Shown piece after piece: positions 16,407-24,529 of a stretch of DNA of 44,713 bases. A program made the position numbers and the translations under genes. Positions within the stretch are counted from its first letter, which is position 1; each line of letters opens with the position of its first letter. Source of the stretch: a bacterium (lineage in GTDB: Bacteria; Bacillota; Clostridia; Lachnospirales; Lachnospiraceae); contig JAQYOU010000172.1 in the NCBI GenBank assembly GCA_028727105.1, positions 1 to 44,713 of the forward strand. The letters run 5' to 3'. The notes beneath the pieces were generated by a model, which saw only the letters and a list, made by a program, of their open reading frames with translations, had not been told where the DNA came from and did no database searches.

Positions 16407-17210
16407 CTGATCCAGCAGCTGCTGCATCGTGCAGTTTCGCACGGGATGCCTGTAATAAGGTGCAATCTGTGCCATGGGAATCAACACAAAATCTCTGTTT
16501 TGCAGATCGATATGCGGAATCGTAAGCGACGGTGTATCTATGATGCAGTCATCATAAAATAAGATATCCAGATCCAGTGTTCTCGGTCCCCAGTGGATCG
16601 TCCGCTCCCGCCCGGCTTCCGCCTCGATCTGATTCAATAATCTCAACAGTTCTTCCGGATACAATAATGTGCGAAGCTCCAGTGCACTGTTTAAAAATAC
16701 ATCCTGTTCTACGCCACCATAAGGTTCGGTCTGAATGTAATCGGCAACCTTTATGACCTGACAGAGCGGATCTCTGTTCAGTTGTTCCACGGCTTCGTCA
16801 AGATACGCTTTCTTATCACCCATATTTGAACCAAGCGCTACATACGCGGTGTGCCAGCCACGTGAGATCTCCACACCGACATTCTGCACTGAAAGAAGGA
16901 TCGGTGCCCAGGGCTTTTCGACCTTGACATCCACCTTCTGTAACAGGTCATATCGGAGAAGTAAATTCTCCGCCAGCTGTTCCGCCACTCTTTCAATGAG
17001 TTGAAAGGTGTTTTCTTCAAAAAACTGCTTCACATAGTGACAGACATCCCCGTAATTGATGGAACATTCCAGATCATCCGTTATTCCGGCGTTTCGCGTG
17101 TCTGTATACAGTACAAGGGAAACCTCAAATTTCTGTCCCAGCACATTTTCTTCCGGATACACGCCATGTTTTCCGAATACAGTCAGCTTTTCTATCTTAA
17201 TCTTGTCCAT
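16389..17210 (-). CDS. folBK: Fused dihydroneopterin aldolase / HPPK (FolB-FolK)
   Basis: A 273-residue fusion. Residues 1-118 are FolB (KLTVFGKHGVYPEENVLGQK, INYGDVCHYV, VKVEKPWAP), which cleaves dihydroneopterin to 6-hydroxymethyl-dihydropterin. Residues 121-273 are FolK (AYVALGSNMGD, FLNSALEL, then HWGPRTLDLDILFYDD), which pyrophosphorylates that product using ATP. The ATG at 17210 follows AAAGGAGG. Reading on to 17261 would only translate a 19-bp intergenic repeat. It is the last gene of the folate operon, and its 3' end overlaps a convergent gene. Confidence 0.95.
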   Translation of the reverse strand: MDKIKIEKLTVFGKHGVYPEENVLGQKFEVSLVLYTDTRNAGITDDLECSINYGDVCHYVKQFFEENTFQLIERVAEQLAENLLLRYDLLQKVDVKVEKPWAPILLSVQNVGVEISRGWHTAYVALGSNMGDKKAYLDEAVEQLNRDPLCQVIKVADYIQTEPYGGVEQDVFLNSALELRTLLYPEELLRLLNQIEAEAGRERTIHWGPRTLDLDILFYDDCIIDTPSLTIPHIDLQNRDFVLIPMAQIAPYYRHPVRNCTMQQLLDQLNRNK

Positions 17211-17234
17211 GTTTCCTCCTTTGGGGACGTTTCT

Positions 17235-17282
17235 TTTGCCACGGGGATCGCCCTTTGCCACGAGGATCGCCCTTTGTCACAC
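17235..17282. repeat. 19-bp tandem repeat between folP and folBK
   Basis: Two full units TTTGCCACGRGGATCGCCC (17235-17253, 17254-17272; one mismatch) and a partial third TTTGTCACAC. GGGGACGTTTC sits at the left end (about 17223). On the minus strand the block runs GTGACAAAGGGCGATC to ACGTCCCC. GTGACAAA...GTCCCC phrases are common in dispersed intergenic repeats of Firmicutes, some linked to REP-type transposases. That link is from general knowledge and is not proved here. Confidence 0.75.
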
Positions 17283-17290
17283 TTTTATTC

Positions 17291-18097
17291 CTATTTCGCC
17301 AAAATTGCCTCTGTCATCTTGATGATCCGCGCATTTTCCTTCACATCATGAACGCGCACAAAGGAACAGCCCTTCATGACTCCGATCACCGTTGTTGCCA
17401 GTGTTCCCTCCACCCGCTCATCCGCAGGCAGATCCAGTGTCAGACCGATCACGGATTTTCTTGATGTTCCAAGCAGGATCGGATAGTTGAGTTCATGCAT
17501 AATTTCCAGATGACCTATGATCTCCAGGTTCATCTCATAAGTCTTTCCAAAACCTACGCCCGGATCAAGAATGATCCTGTCATCTGCCACATTTGCCTTT
17601 TTTGCGATGGCAACGCACTCCTGAAGATCCGTTAAAAAATCCTTCTGAAAATCATCGTACACTGCCTCATTCCGGTTGTGCATCAGGCAGCATGCAGCCC
17701 CATATTTTGCCGTGTACTCTGCCACCTTGCTGTCATGTTTAAAGCCCCAGATATCGTTGACCAGATCTGCTCCCGCCTGCAATGCGGCCAAAGTAACAGA
17801 ACCTTTATAGGTGTCGATGGATACCGGAATATCGAAATTCTTTTTGATGGCTTCGATCACCGGTGTCACCCGTGCGATCTCCTCTTCCTCCGAGATCCGG
17901 ATATGTCCCGGTCTTGTAGATTCTCCACCAACGTCAATGATATCTGCGCCCTCACGGATCATCTCCTCCGTATGCTTTAATGCCGCATCCAGGTTATTAA
18001 ATTTACCGCCGTCCGAAAAGGAATCCGGTGTCACATTCAGAATTCCCATGATATAGCAGTGATTTTTCAAGTCAAAGTCTCTGTTCCCGATCTTCAT
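17291..18097 (-). CDS. folP: Dihydropteroate synthase
   Basis: A 268-residue TIM-barrel enzyme. The pterin-binding motifs are clear: IMGILNVTPDSFSDGG at the start, ADIIDVGGESTRPG, VSIDTYKG, ADLVNDIWG, ILDPGVGFGKT and the late LLGTSRKSVIG. The final FVRVHDVKEN holds the conserved Arg and His. It joins 6-hydroxymethyl-dihydropterin pyrophosphate and para-aminobenzoate to give dihydropteroate; it is the sulfonamide target. Its neighbours supply the steps before (folE, HD protein, folBK) and after (folC). Confidence 0.97.
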   Translation of the reverse strand: MKIGNRDFDLKNHCYIMGILNVTPDSFSDGGKFNNLDAALKHTEEMIREGADIIDVGGESTRPGHIRISEEEEIARVTPVIEAIKKNFDIPVSIDTYKGSVTLAALQAGADLVNDIWGFKHDSKVAEYTAKYGAACCLMHNRNEAVYDDFQKDFLTDLQECVAIAKKANVADDRIILDPGVGFGKTYEMNLEIIGHLEIMHELNYPILLGTSRKSVIGLTLDLPADERVEGTLATTVIGVMKGCSFVRVHDVKENARIIKMTEAILAK

Positions 18098-18158
18098 TTC
18101 CTATTTTTATCCCTCTTTCCGCTCCATGTCGTCCGTTCGATCATGATCTTTCTTTTTA

Positions 18159-18701
18159 CTAATTCCCTATTTTTAGATTCATCTTTTCTTCATCCCAGTT
18201 ACATTCTTTTTTCATCTCACACGCAAAACAATTCCTGGATTTTTTGTCTGCCCGATACAATATTTCACATAAATGATCGTTTTCACAAACCATTTTCTTT
18301 TCGTCAAACATATCTTTTTCACACAAATTTTTATCAGACAAATTTTCGGAAGGTTCATTTCTATGATGCAGGATCGCGGCTTTGACCACTTCCGTCTCTT
18401 CCGCTGAAAAACCGCATTCCGGCAGGATCACATCACAAAGCACAGCCCCAGCCTGTTCGTGGGGTGTTCCCTGCTCGATCTGATCGATCCGTCCGATATC
18501 GTGCATCAACGCTGTCGCATAGATCAGCTCCTTGGAAATAGAAAGGTCATGCTCCAACGCATCAATATACATGAGCCGCGCCACGTCCATGAAATGTTCC
18601 AGTGTATGCTTGCAAAACTTCCGGTCTTTTTCTGCTTCTTGAAGCGCCTGGAATTTTTCCTGAAACACAGGATGGTTGTAGATCAGATTCACCCGCTTCA
18701 T
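18159..18701 (-). CDS. HD-domain phosphohydrolase within the folate operon
   Basis: A 180-residue HD-superfamily protein. The metal ligands are visible: His36 ([12 protein letters not shown]), His67-Asp68 (ALMHDIGR), His112-His113 (AAILHHRN) and Asp152 (LYRADKKSR). A Cys-rich tail, [17 protein letters not shown], follows. The start overlaps the folE stop by four bases, so it is coupled to folE. HD proteins remove phosphates or pyrophosphates from nucleotides. The pathway needs a dephosphorylation of dihydroneopterin triphosphate between FolE and FolB, and no Nudix enzyme is present here, so it may fill this step. That role is inference. Confidence 0.85.
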   Translation of the reverse strand: MKRVNLIYNHPVFQEKFQALQEAEKDRKFCKHTLEHFMDVARLMYIDALEHDLSISKELIYATALMHDIGRIDQIEQGTPHEQAGAVLCDVILPECGFSAEETEVVKAAILHHRNEPSENLSDKNLCEKDMFDEKKMVCENDHLCEILYRADKKSRNCFACEMKKECNWDEEKMNLKIGN

Positions 18702-19252
18702 GAGCGCACCATCTGTAAAAAGGTCTGCTGCAGGGAATAATCTGTCTCAAATACGCCTCTCGTGACGATCGTTGATGTGATCGTTCCGGGCTTCTTCGCA
18801 CCGCGCATCGTCATGCACATGTGCTCTGCTTCCAGCATGACCATCACGCCCTTGGGCTGCAGATATTTCTCGATCGCATCCGCGATCTGGGCTGTCATAT
18901 TCTCCTGAATCTGAGGTCTTCTTGCAAAAACCTCTACGGTACGCGCCAATTTGCTAAGCCCTGCCACCTTCTCATCCGGAATGTAGGCAACATGCGCTTT
19001 TCCGTAAAAGGGCAACAGATGATGCTCGCACACAGAATAAAACGTGATATCCTTTTCCAACACGATATTGTTATTTGTTGCACTGAACTGCTTTTGCAGA
19101 TGCTCCGCTGCATCCATGGTCAGTCCGCCAAAGATCTCCTCGCACATGCGGGCGATCCGGTCCGGTGTTTCCAAAAGCCCTTCCCTGTTCACATCCTCGC
19201 CGATTCCTTCAAGGATCAGTCTGACTCCCTCTTTGATTTTTTCGTTATCCAT
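18698..19252 (-). CDS. folE: GTP cyclohydrolase I
   Basis: A 184-residue enzyme with the usual zinc set: Cys75 and His78 in [18 protein letters not shown], and Cys146 in [28 protein letters not shown] and [19 protein letters not shown] are family hallmarks. It turns GTP into 7,8-dihydroneopterin triphosphate, the first step of folate synthesis. It forms a decamer in known relatives. Its start overlaps the folC stop by eight bases and its stop overlaps the HD gene by four, so translation through this operon is tightly coupled. Confidence 0.97.
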   Translation of the reverse strand: MDNEKIKEGVRLILEGIGEDVNREGLLETPDRIARMCEEIFGGLTMDAAEHLQKQFSATNNNIVLEKDITFYSVCEHHLLPFYGKAHVAYIPDEKVAGLSKLARTVEVFARRPQIQENMTAQIADAIEKYLQPKGVMVMLEAEHMCMTMRGAKKPGTITSTIVTRGVFETDYSLQQTFLQMVRS

Positions 19253-20561
19253 TTGATTTTTCTTCCTTTATTGCAGATTTCAATGCTCCAACACTGTATA
19301 ATGACCCGAATGCGCATACTCCGATGCTTTGCTCCTTCGCCCTTTGAAGCGCGTCAGAAACCGCCTGCCCTGTGTCAGTCGAGACAACTACTTCTCCACC
19401 AAACCCGCATGCCCGGATCGCCTCTGCACATTCTTCCGCAGACATTGCCCGCGGATTGTCCGGCACGATAGTGACAAAGCTGTCCGCGAATGGCAGCATC
19501 TGTGTGAGCATTTCGTTGTAATCTTTATCTTTTAGGATACCCGTGATAAACACAAACTTTTCATCCGGACAATATTCCCTTAAATTGTGACTTAGTGCAT
19601 CAATGCCATCCGGATTGTGCGCCCCATCAACGATAAAGCGCGGATTCTTCGACACAACTTCAAATCTTCCCGGCCAGTGCACGCTTTGTAAGCCTTCACG
19701 GATCGCTTCGTCTGAAATGTCATAACCTTTTTTGATCAGGCAATCAATGATCTGAAGTACCACCGCCGTATTTCCACACTGGTGATCGCCCAATAAAGAA
19801 AGCTTGACATTCTGCAGTCCTTTTATGCCTCGATCAGTCGTTTTTACATAGTCAAAGCACTGTCCGTCCAGGCTCTTCTCTTTGACCTTAAGATCCGAAA
19901 CCGCCGTTTTGATCAGAACCGCATGCTTTGCAGCACACGTTTCTTCCAAGACAGCCATCACTTCATCCTTCTGCTCCGCAGTCACCACGGTTCCGGCTTC
20001 TTTGATAATACCTGCTTTCTTTTCCGCGATCTGCGCAAGCGTATTTCCAAGAAATCCCATATGGTCAAAATCGATATTTACGATCGCGGCAGCTTCCGGG
20101 GTTTTGATCACATTTGTCGCATCATCCGTTCCACCAAGGCCGACCTCCAACACTACAAGATCACAGGCATGTTTCGCAAAATACAAAAACGCCAGCGCCA
20201 CAGCCTTTTCAAATTCCGAGGGCGGATCATCCATCTCATCACATACCCGTTTAACCGTCTCAGCCAGTCTCGCAAACTCCTCCTTGGTTATCATCTCTCC
20301 GTTGATCCGAAACTGTTCTCTGTAATCCGCGATCACAGGAGACGTAAACAATCCCGTCTGAAAACCCGCACACTGCAGGATCCGTGCGGTCATGGCACAG
20401 ACAGAACCCTTTCCGTTCGTGCCAGCCACATGGATAAATTTCAGCTGATCCTGTGGATTTCCCAGTTTTTCCAATAACACTTCCATGCGTGAAAGTCCCA
20501 GCCGGATCACCTGATCATATGATTTTTTTATAAATGCTTCTGCTTCTCTATATGTTATCAT
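19245..20561 (-). CDS. folC: Folylpolyglutamate synthase / dihydrofolate synthase
   Basis: A 438-residue Mur-ligase family enzyme. The ATP site is [19 protein letters not shown] (P-loop about 46-53), with [51 protein letters not shown] and [11 protein letters not shown]. It adds glutamate to dihydropteroate and to reduced folates, with ATP. It is the first gene after the THF riboswitch, so product folates would control the whole operon. No folA or pab genes lie in the window. Confidence 0.96.
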   Translation of the reverse strand: MITYREAEAFIKKSYDQVIRLGLSRMEVLLEKLGNPQDQLKFIHVAGTNGKGSVCAMTARILQCAGFQTGLFTSPVIADYREQFRINGEMITKEEFARLAETVKRVCDEMDDPPSEFEKAVALAFLYFAKHACDLVVLEVGLGGTDDATNVIKTPEAAAIVNIDFDHMGFLGNTLAQIAEKKAGIIKEAGTVVTAEQKDEVMAVLEETCAAKHAVLIKTAVSDLKVKEKSLDGQCFDYVKTTDRGIKGLQNVKLSLLGDHQCGNTAVVLQIIDCLIKKGYDISDEAIREGLQSVHWPGRFEVVSKNPRFIVDGAHNPDGIDALSHNLREYCPDEKFVFITGILKDKDYNEMLTQMLPFADSFVTIVPDNPRAMSAEECAEAIRACGFGGEVVVSTDTGQAVSDALQRAKEQSIGVCAFGSLYSVGALKSAIKEEKSNG

Positions 20562-20606
20562 CGTTATAACTGCCTTAAATCGTTTCCTTTTTCTACTGAT
20601 CCCATG

Positions 20607-20687
20607 CTCTATTCATGCAGGATTTCCCGAAAACTGTATGAATATAGAACAAGGCATCCATTTACCGTTCCCAGGAAATGAATGCCT
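20607..20687 (-). promoter_or_regulatory. Expression platform of the folate riboswitch (two hairpins)
   Basis: Hairpin 1 (20652-20687): a 12-base-pair stem AGGCATTCATTT with AAATGGATGCCT, including one U-G pair, then a U-rich stretch, so it may terminate transcription. Hairpin 2 (20607-20647): CTATATTCATACAG with CTGCATGAATAGAG. A ligand-controlled choice between structures is likely, but I cannot fold it here. Confidence 0.55.
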
Positions 20688-20697
20688 ATTATTTTCT

Positions 20698-20813
20698 GAC
20701 AGCGGATGCGAAGGCACACCGCGAATCTCCGGTCATACACTATATGACCCCGACTCTTCGTCCAACAGCAACTTCCCGTCCATTGGCACTTTACGCGTGA
20801 CTTCTACTCTGTT
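20698..20813 (-). promoter_or_regulatory. Tetrahydrofolate (THF) riboswitch
   Basis: The minus-strand leader of folC carries the THF aptamer core in order: GAGTAGA, CGCGTAAAGTGCC, GGACGGGAAGTTG, GGACGAAG and finally GCGGTGTGCC...GCATCCGCTGT. The ACAG (20809-20812) and CTGT (20699-20702) ends close the P1 stem. A variable arm holds a perfect GGTCATA/TATGACC hairpin. THF binding in known examples lowers expression of folate genes. A match to this motif just ahead of folC-folE makes the call firm. Confidence 0.9.
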
Positions 20814-20836
20814 CTTATTTTTCCATATGCGATTTT

Positions 20837-20865
20837 ACTATATACTTTCTAAAAGAAGTTGTCAA
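20837..20865 (-). promoter_or_regulatory. Promoter of the folate operon
   Basis: On the minus strand TTGACA (20860-20865), 17 bases, TATAGT (20837-20842), directly ahead of the THF riboswitch. Confidence 0.8.
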
Positions 20866-20879
20866 TAGAACGATTCATA

Positions 20880-22172
20880 CTACTTCAGCTTGAATCCACG
20901 AATCAGCCCGTCCAGCGTTTCTGCCTCAGCAGAAAGCTCCTGGCTCGTTGCAGAGGATTCCTCTGATGCAGCTGAATTGTTCTGGATCACATCGCTGATC
21001 TGCTTTGCTCCGGTCTCAATCTTCTTTACAGACAAAGCCTGATCGTCAGACGCCATACGGATCTTGGCCACTTCCCTGATGATCTGATCAAGATCTTCCA
21101 TCAACTGGTTCAAGGAGTCCGCTGCCTCCTTAACGATGATATTTCCCTGCTCAACCTCTGCGAGGTTTGCATCCAGCATGTGCTTTGACTCATCCGCAGA
21201 CTGTGCACTGCTCTCTGCCAGCGTGCGGATCTGCTCTGCCACAACTGCAAAGCCTCTTCCGGCCTCTCCTGCTCTGGCGGCCTCGATAGATGCATTCAAA
21301 GAAAGCAGATTGGTCTGCGCTGCGATATTCTCAATCTCCGCAATGACATTTCCGATCTCCTGGGAGGTTGTGGAAATACGCGCGATTGCCTGAACCAGCT
21401 CTTCCATCTTCTTCTGGCTCGTGTTCGCCTCGACACCAACCTCTTTTGCCTTATCATGTACGATATCAGTGGATTCACTGTTGGATACCACCTGTCTTGT
21501 CACCTCAGACACACTCTGTACAAGCTCGTCGACTGCAATCGACTGATCGGTAGCTCCCTTTGCCAAATCCTGCGAGCTGACTGCCAGCTGCTCTGCACCT
21601 GCTGCAACGGCGTCTGATGACTGCTTGATTGTCTCCAGCGTCGAACTGATATTGGAAACAGTCGTCTCCAAATGCTCTAAAACCGTGCCAAAAGAACCTA
21701 CATACTGTTCCCTGCAACCGGATTCCACAGTGTAATCGCCCCTGGAAAACTCCTCTAAAACTGCCGCCAGATCATCAATAATGCTGTCCAACATTACAAT
21801 TGTTCTGCGAAAATCTGATGCCAGCTCACCAATCTCATCCGAAGACTCATAATTGATCTCAATATCCAGATTTCCCTTTGAGATCTGATCTGCCACGTTA
21901 CTCAGCTCCGCAACCGGCTCTACAATATATTTTATGAGCATCCGCTCACTCGCAGCCGTCAGCCGAAGGCAAATGACCGCAACAACGACCAACAGTATCG
22001 CGCCGACCACTGCAACAGGGATCTCATATTTTGTCGGTGTCAACCGTAAAATAAACAACAAGACGCAGGCAAAAGCAACGCAAACCATGTTCGATCTGAC
22101 CGCCAGCCCAAAACTGTCATGAACCTTTTGATGAATTTTTTTGTTCTTAAATTTCAGTTCTCTTTCATCCAT
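20880..22172 (-). CDS. Methyl-accepting chemotaxis protein without an outer sensor domain
   Basis: A 430-residue protein. Two membrane helices (about 28-44 and 51-70) are joined by only about six residues (TPTKYE). A HAMP domain follows (about 72-125), then a long coiled-coil signalling region. The hairpin tip is clear: [20 protein letters not shown], then [20 protein letters not shown]. The C-terminus (LIRGFKLK) has no CheR-binding pentapeptide. The ATG at 22172 follows AAGGGAG. With no periplasmic domain, it probably senses membrane, energy or cytoplasmic signals. No other chemotaxis genes are present. Confidence 0.93.
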   Translation of the reverse strand: MDERELKFKNKKIHQKVHDSFGLAVRSNMVCVAFACVLLFILRLTPTKYEIPVAVVGAILLVVVAVICLRLTAASERMLIKYIVEPVAELSNVADQISKGNLDIEINYESSDEIGELASDFRRTIVMLDSIIDDLAAVLEEFSRGDYTVESGCREQYVGSFGTVLEHLETTVSNISSTLETIKQSSDAVAAGAEQLAVSSQDLAKGATDQSIAVDELVQSVSEVTRQVVSNSESTDIVHDKAKEVGVEANTSQKKMEELVQAIARISTTSQEIGNVIAEIENIAAQTNLLSLNASIEAARAGEAGRGFAVVAEQIRTLAESSAQSADESKHMLDANLAEVEQGNIIVKEAADSLNQLMEDLDQIIREVAKIRMASDDQALSVKKIETGAKQISDVIQNNSAASEESSATSQELSAEAETLDGLIRGFKLK

Positions 22173-22282
22173 AGTTTTGCTCCCTTGATTTTTTTGTAGG
22201 CTATTATAACTCTCACTCTTTCCTAATTCAAGTAGGATGTTGTAAAATTTTTTCAAAGAACTTCACAAATCGCAAGTTGTCT

Positions 22283-22323
22283 AAAAAACAAGAGCCCTGC
22301 ATCACGCAAGGCTCCTGCTCTTG
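22283..22323 (-). terminator. Terminator of the MetY-HcyD sulfur operon
   Basis: On the minus strand the stem CAAGAGC/GCTCTTG (22317-22323 with 22289-22295), with an inner CCTTGC/GCAGG pairing, is followed by a run of six T. It lies just past the JAMM protease stop codon. Confidence 0.85.
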
Positions 22324-22332
22324 TCATACTTG

Positions 22333-22761
22333 TTAAAAATAATATTCCTCCGAATAGATCCGAAGATCTTCCTTCGTCCATTGCCCTGCTTCGATGTGAA
22401 ACACATTGACTACCGGGTTGTCTGCCATCAGGGACAGGATCATATAGTTCGCCTTTGAATCGTACGCCAAGGCGATATCCTCCTCGGACGGTCGTGAAGG
22501 GGATGACGGATGGGAATGCCAGTTTCCAAACAGCTTATAGCCGTTCGCCCGGATATCCTTGACCGCTTTCATCTGATCCATCGGATCCAGCGTAAAATGA
22601 TCCTCCGCGTGATCCTTATTTTCCAGATAATAAATCTTTTTGATCTCGCGCCCGTTTTCATCCTCAGTTCCTGCCAAAAGCCCGCAGGCTTCCTCCGGAA
22701 GGTGCTCCTTCGCCCATTTCACCAGTTCATCGTACAAATGATATTCCATTCGAATTACCAT
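22333..22761 (-). CDS. hcyD: JAMM (JAB/MPN, M67) metalloprotease, HcyD/Mec-like
   Basis: A 142-residue JAB1/MPN protein. The zinc site is complete: Glu24 in PEEACG and the HSHPSSPSRPSEED stretch, giving His82, His84, Ser92 and Asp95. Bacterial members of this size cut after the Gly-Gly of sulfur-carrier proteins: Mec of mycobacteria frees cysteine from CysO, and HcyD of Wolinella trims HcyS and frees homocysteine. It lies two bases after the E1-like gene and shares an operon with the carrier and MetY. I infer that it removes the carrier's terminal residue(s) and releases homocysteine from the adduct. Confidence 0.9.
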   Translation of the reverse strand: MVIRMEYHLYDELVKWAKEHLPEEACGLLAGTEDENGREIKKIYYLENKDHAEDHFTLDPMDQMKAVKDIRANGYKLFGNWHSHPSSPSRPSEEDIALAYDSKANYMILSLMADNPVVNVFHIEAGQWTKEDLRIYSEEYYF

Positions 22762-22763
22762 AA

Positions 22764-23606
22764 TCAGCTCTCCTGCTCAGCTTTTGTAGCAAATCTGCCG
22801 GCAGTCTCCTCGCAGACATCCTGCTCATAATCAATGGGTTCCAGGATCGTGGGATGATCACCGCAGACCGCACAGTCATGCGCCCTGCCCGGCAGCTTGA
22901 CCTTGCGAAATTCCATCGTCAGTGCATCATAGGTCAGAAGATATCCGGTCAAAAGCTTTCCAATTCCAAGAATATACTTGATGGCTTCCATGGCCTGGAG
23001 AGTTCCGATCGTTCCTGCCATCGCACCGATCACGCCCGCCTGCTTACAGGTAGGCACCGCGTCCTTCGGAGGCGGATTTTTAAATACACAGCGATAGCAC
23101 GGTCCCTCTCCCGGAACATAAGTCATCAGCTGTCCGCGAAACCGGATGATTCCTGCATGGGAAAATGCCTTTTTCTCAAGTACACAGGCATCATTGATCA
23201 AAAACTTTGCCGGGAAATTATCAGTTCCGTCAATAATAAAATCATATTCCCGGATCAGTTCCCTGATATTGGAGGCATCCACAAACATGCGGTAGGTTTT
23301 CACTTCCACATCCGGATTGATCGCCACCATGGTCTCCTTTGCAGACTTTACCTTTGCTTTTCCAAGATCCGGTGTGGTATGGATCACCTGTCTTTGCAGA
23401 TTGGACAGATCTACCTCATCCGCATCCACAATTCCGATATGACCGACACCTGCTGCTGCCAGATACATGGCTGCGGGCGCACCCAGACCACCGGCTCCGA
23501 TGATCAATACCTTGCCGTTTAACAGCTTTTTCTGTCCCTTTGCTCCTACTTCTTTTAAAATAATATGGCGGGAGTAGCGCTCAATCTGTTCATCTGTCAT
23601 TGCCAT
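22764..23606 (-). CDS. hcyF: E1-like adenylyltransferase (ThiF/MoeB/HcyF family)
   Basis: A 280-residue E1-like enzyme. The nucleotide site is LIIGAGGLGAPAAMYLAAAG (36-55), followed by DADEVDLSNLQRQ. DGTDNFPAKFLIND is a second family motif. Structural zinc is held by CYRC (170, 173) and CAVC (245, 248), and Cys187 (VPTCKQAGV) matches the conserved cysteine in ThiF. It should adenylate the carrier C-terminus so that sulfide can displace AMP. Its ribosome site lies within the GGAGGAGGATGC that codes for the carrier's last residues, coupling the two. No thiG or thiH is near, so thiamine synthesis is less likely. Confidence 0.9.
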   Translation of the reverse strand: MAMTDEQIERYSRHIILKEVGAKGQKKLLNGKVLIIGAGGLGAPAAMYLAAAGVGHIGIVDADEVDLSNLQRQVIHTTPDLGKAKVKSAKETMVAINPDVEVKTYRMFVDASNIRELIREYDFIIDGTDNFPAKFLINDACVLEKKAFSHAGIIRFRGQLMTYVPGEGPCYRCVFKNPPPKDAVPTCKQAGVIGAMAGTIGTLQAMEAIKYILGIGKLLTGYLLTYDALTMEFRKVKLPGRAHDCAVCGDHPTILEPIDYEQDVCEETAGRFATKAEQES

Positions 23607-23609
23607 TTT

Positions 23610-23816
23610 CTAGCATCCTCCTCCCATGAAATATAAGAACTCTACACTGTCGCCATCCTTTAAAACAGTCGTTGCCTTGGCTTCAGATGCCACAAATTCA
23701 TCGTTGATAGACACGGTGACATACTCCGGCATCTCCACGTTTTCCTGCGTAATCAGCTCCGGCAAGGTCAATCCATCCTTTACTTCCTTTTTTTCTCCAG
23801 CTACTGTAATGATCAT
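23610..23816 (-). CDS. hcyS: ThiS/MoaD-like sulfur carrier, HcyS-like, with C-terminal Gly-Gly-Gly-Cys
   Basis: A 68-residue ubiquitin-like protein. The beta-grasp pattern is visible (MIITVAGEKKEV, YVTVSINDEFV, LKDGDSVEFLYFMGGGC). ThiS and MoaD end in Gly-Gly; this one ends GGGC, so one or two residues must be removed before activation. HcyS of Wolinella has a comparable extra residue (Ala), removed by HcyD. The ATG at 23816 follows GGAG. In-frame ATGs at 23837 and 23834 lie before that site. Neighbours are the activator and the JAMM protease downstream. Confidence 0.88.
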   Translation of the reverse strand: MIITVAGEKKEVKDGLTLPELITQENVEMPEYVTVSINDEFVASEAKATTVLKDGDSVEFLYFMGGGC

Positions 23817-23886
23817 TTTCGTAATCTCCTTCATCAATTATACAAGTTTATGCAGTTGCAAAATTTCATTGCATTTATGGGGCATG

Positions 23887-24204
23887 CTATAAATATTGTT
23901 CCACCCACGCTTTCAGCACATCCGCTGTCTGGGCACCAACCTTCCGGTCTGCTGCCTCTCCGTCCTTGAACAGGATCAGTGTCGGATTAGACATGATGCC
24001 GTACTGCTGTGCCAGCTCCTGATCAAAATTTGTATTCACTTTATACACTTGGATCCGATCCTCATAATCGTCCTCGATCCCGCCTAAAACCGGCGCCAGC
24101 ATTTTGCAGGCAACACAGGAATCCGAATAAAAATCCACGATGACCGGGATCGGACTTTTTAACACCTTTTCTTCAAAATCATCTTTCGCAATACGAGCTG
24201 CCAT
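23887..24204 (-). CDS. Thioredoxin-like protein with a CVAC active site
   Basis: A 105-residue thioredoxin fold (VIVDFYSDSCVACKMLAPVL, then YGIMSNPTLILFKDGE with the cis-Pro). The redox pair is Cys30-Val-Ala-Cys33 rather than Cys-Gly-Pro-Cys, which should alter its redox potential. No signal peptide is seen. It starts one base after the TusA-like gene stops. In this operon it could donate electrons to APS reductase or sulfite reductase, or handle sulfur on the TusA-like partner. Which of these applies is not visible. Confidence 0.88.
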   Translation of the reverse strand: MAARIAKDDFEEKVLKSPIPVIVDFYSDSCVACKMLAPVLGGIEDDYEDRIQVYKVNTNFDQELAQQYGIMSNPTLILFKDGEAADRKVGAQTADVLKAWVEQYL

Positions 24205-24205
24205 G

Positions 24206-24460
24206 TTACTCCTCCACTTTCTTTACATATAATGTATATGTGCCGTCTTCATTATCGGTCAGCTTCAGGATCTGATGTCCCTCTTCCTTCATACTTCTGG
24301 GCACATTCTGAACCGGCTCTCCATCGTTCATGCGGATGGCAAGGATCTCTCCATCGTCCAGCTCGTCGATTGCCACCTTCGCCTTTACAAAAGTCATGGG
24401 GCAAACCTTGTCGGTAATATCTACCTCGTCATCAAATTTTATTTCATTATTTTCTGCCAT
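24206..24460 (-). CDS. TusA/SirA-like sulfurtransferase
   Basis: An 84-residue TusA-fold protein. The signature Cys20-Pro-Met-Thr in TDKVCPMTFVKAKVAIDEL is the persulfide-carrying cysteine with its family Pro. A C-terminal strand pair follows (HQILKLTDNEDGTYTLYVKK). The ATG at 24460 follows AAGGAG; an upstream in-frame ATG at 24484 is not well placed. TusA-family proteins pass sulfur between proteins. Beside the sulfite reductase it may accept reduced sulfur and hand it to the adenylated carrier; this is inference. Confidence 0.9.
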   Translation of the reverse strand: MAENNEIKFDDEVDITDKVCPMTFVKAKVAIDELDDGEILAIRMNDGEPVQNVPRSMKEEGHQILKLTDNEDGTYTLYVKKVEE

Positions 24461-24529
24461 GTTTTCGCTCTCCTTACTTTTCATATCATGATCCAGTTCG
24501 CCGTTCGTCAGTCATGCCGGCATGTTGAC

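Noticed and set aside
17211-17261. N-terminal extension of FolB (17 residues)
   Set aside because: It translates the 19-bp tandem repeat and the ribosome site. The ATG at 17210 has a proper AAAGGAGG and matches the usual FolB start.
22764-23816. ThiF-ThiS reading as thiamine biosynthesis
   Set aside because: No thiG, thiH or thiC is near, the carrier ends in an extra Cys, and a JAMM protease and MetY share the operon. A sulfur-amino-acid role fits better.
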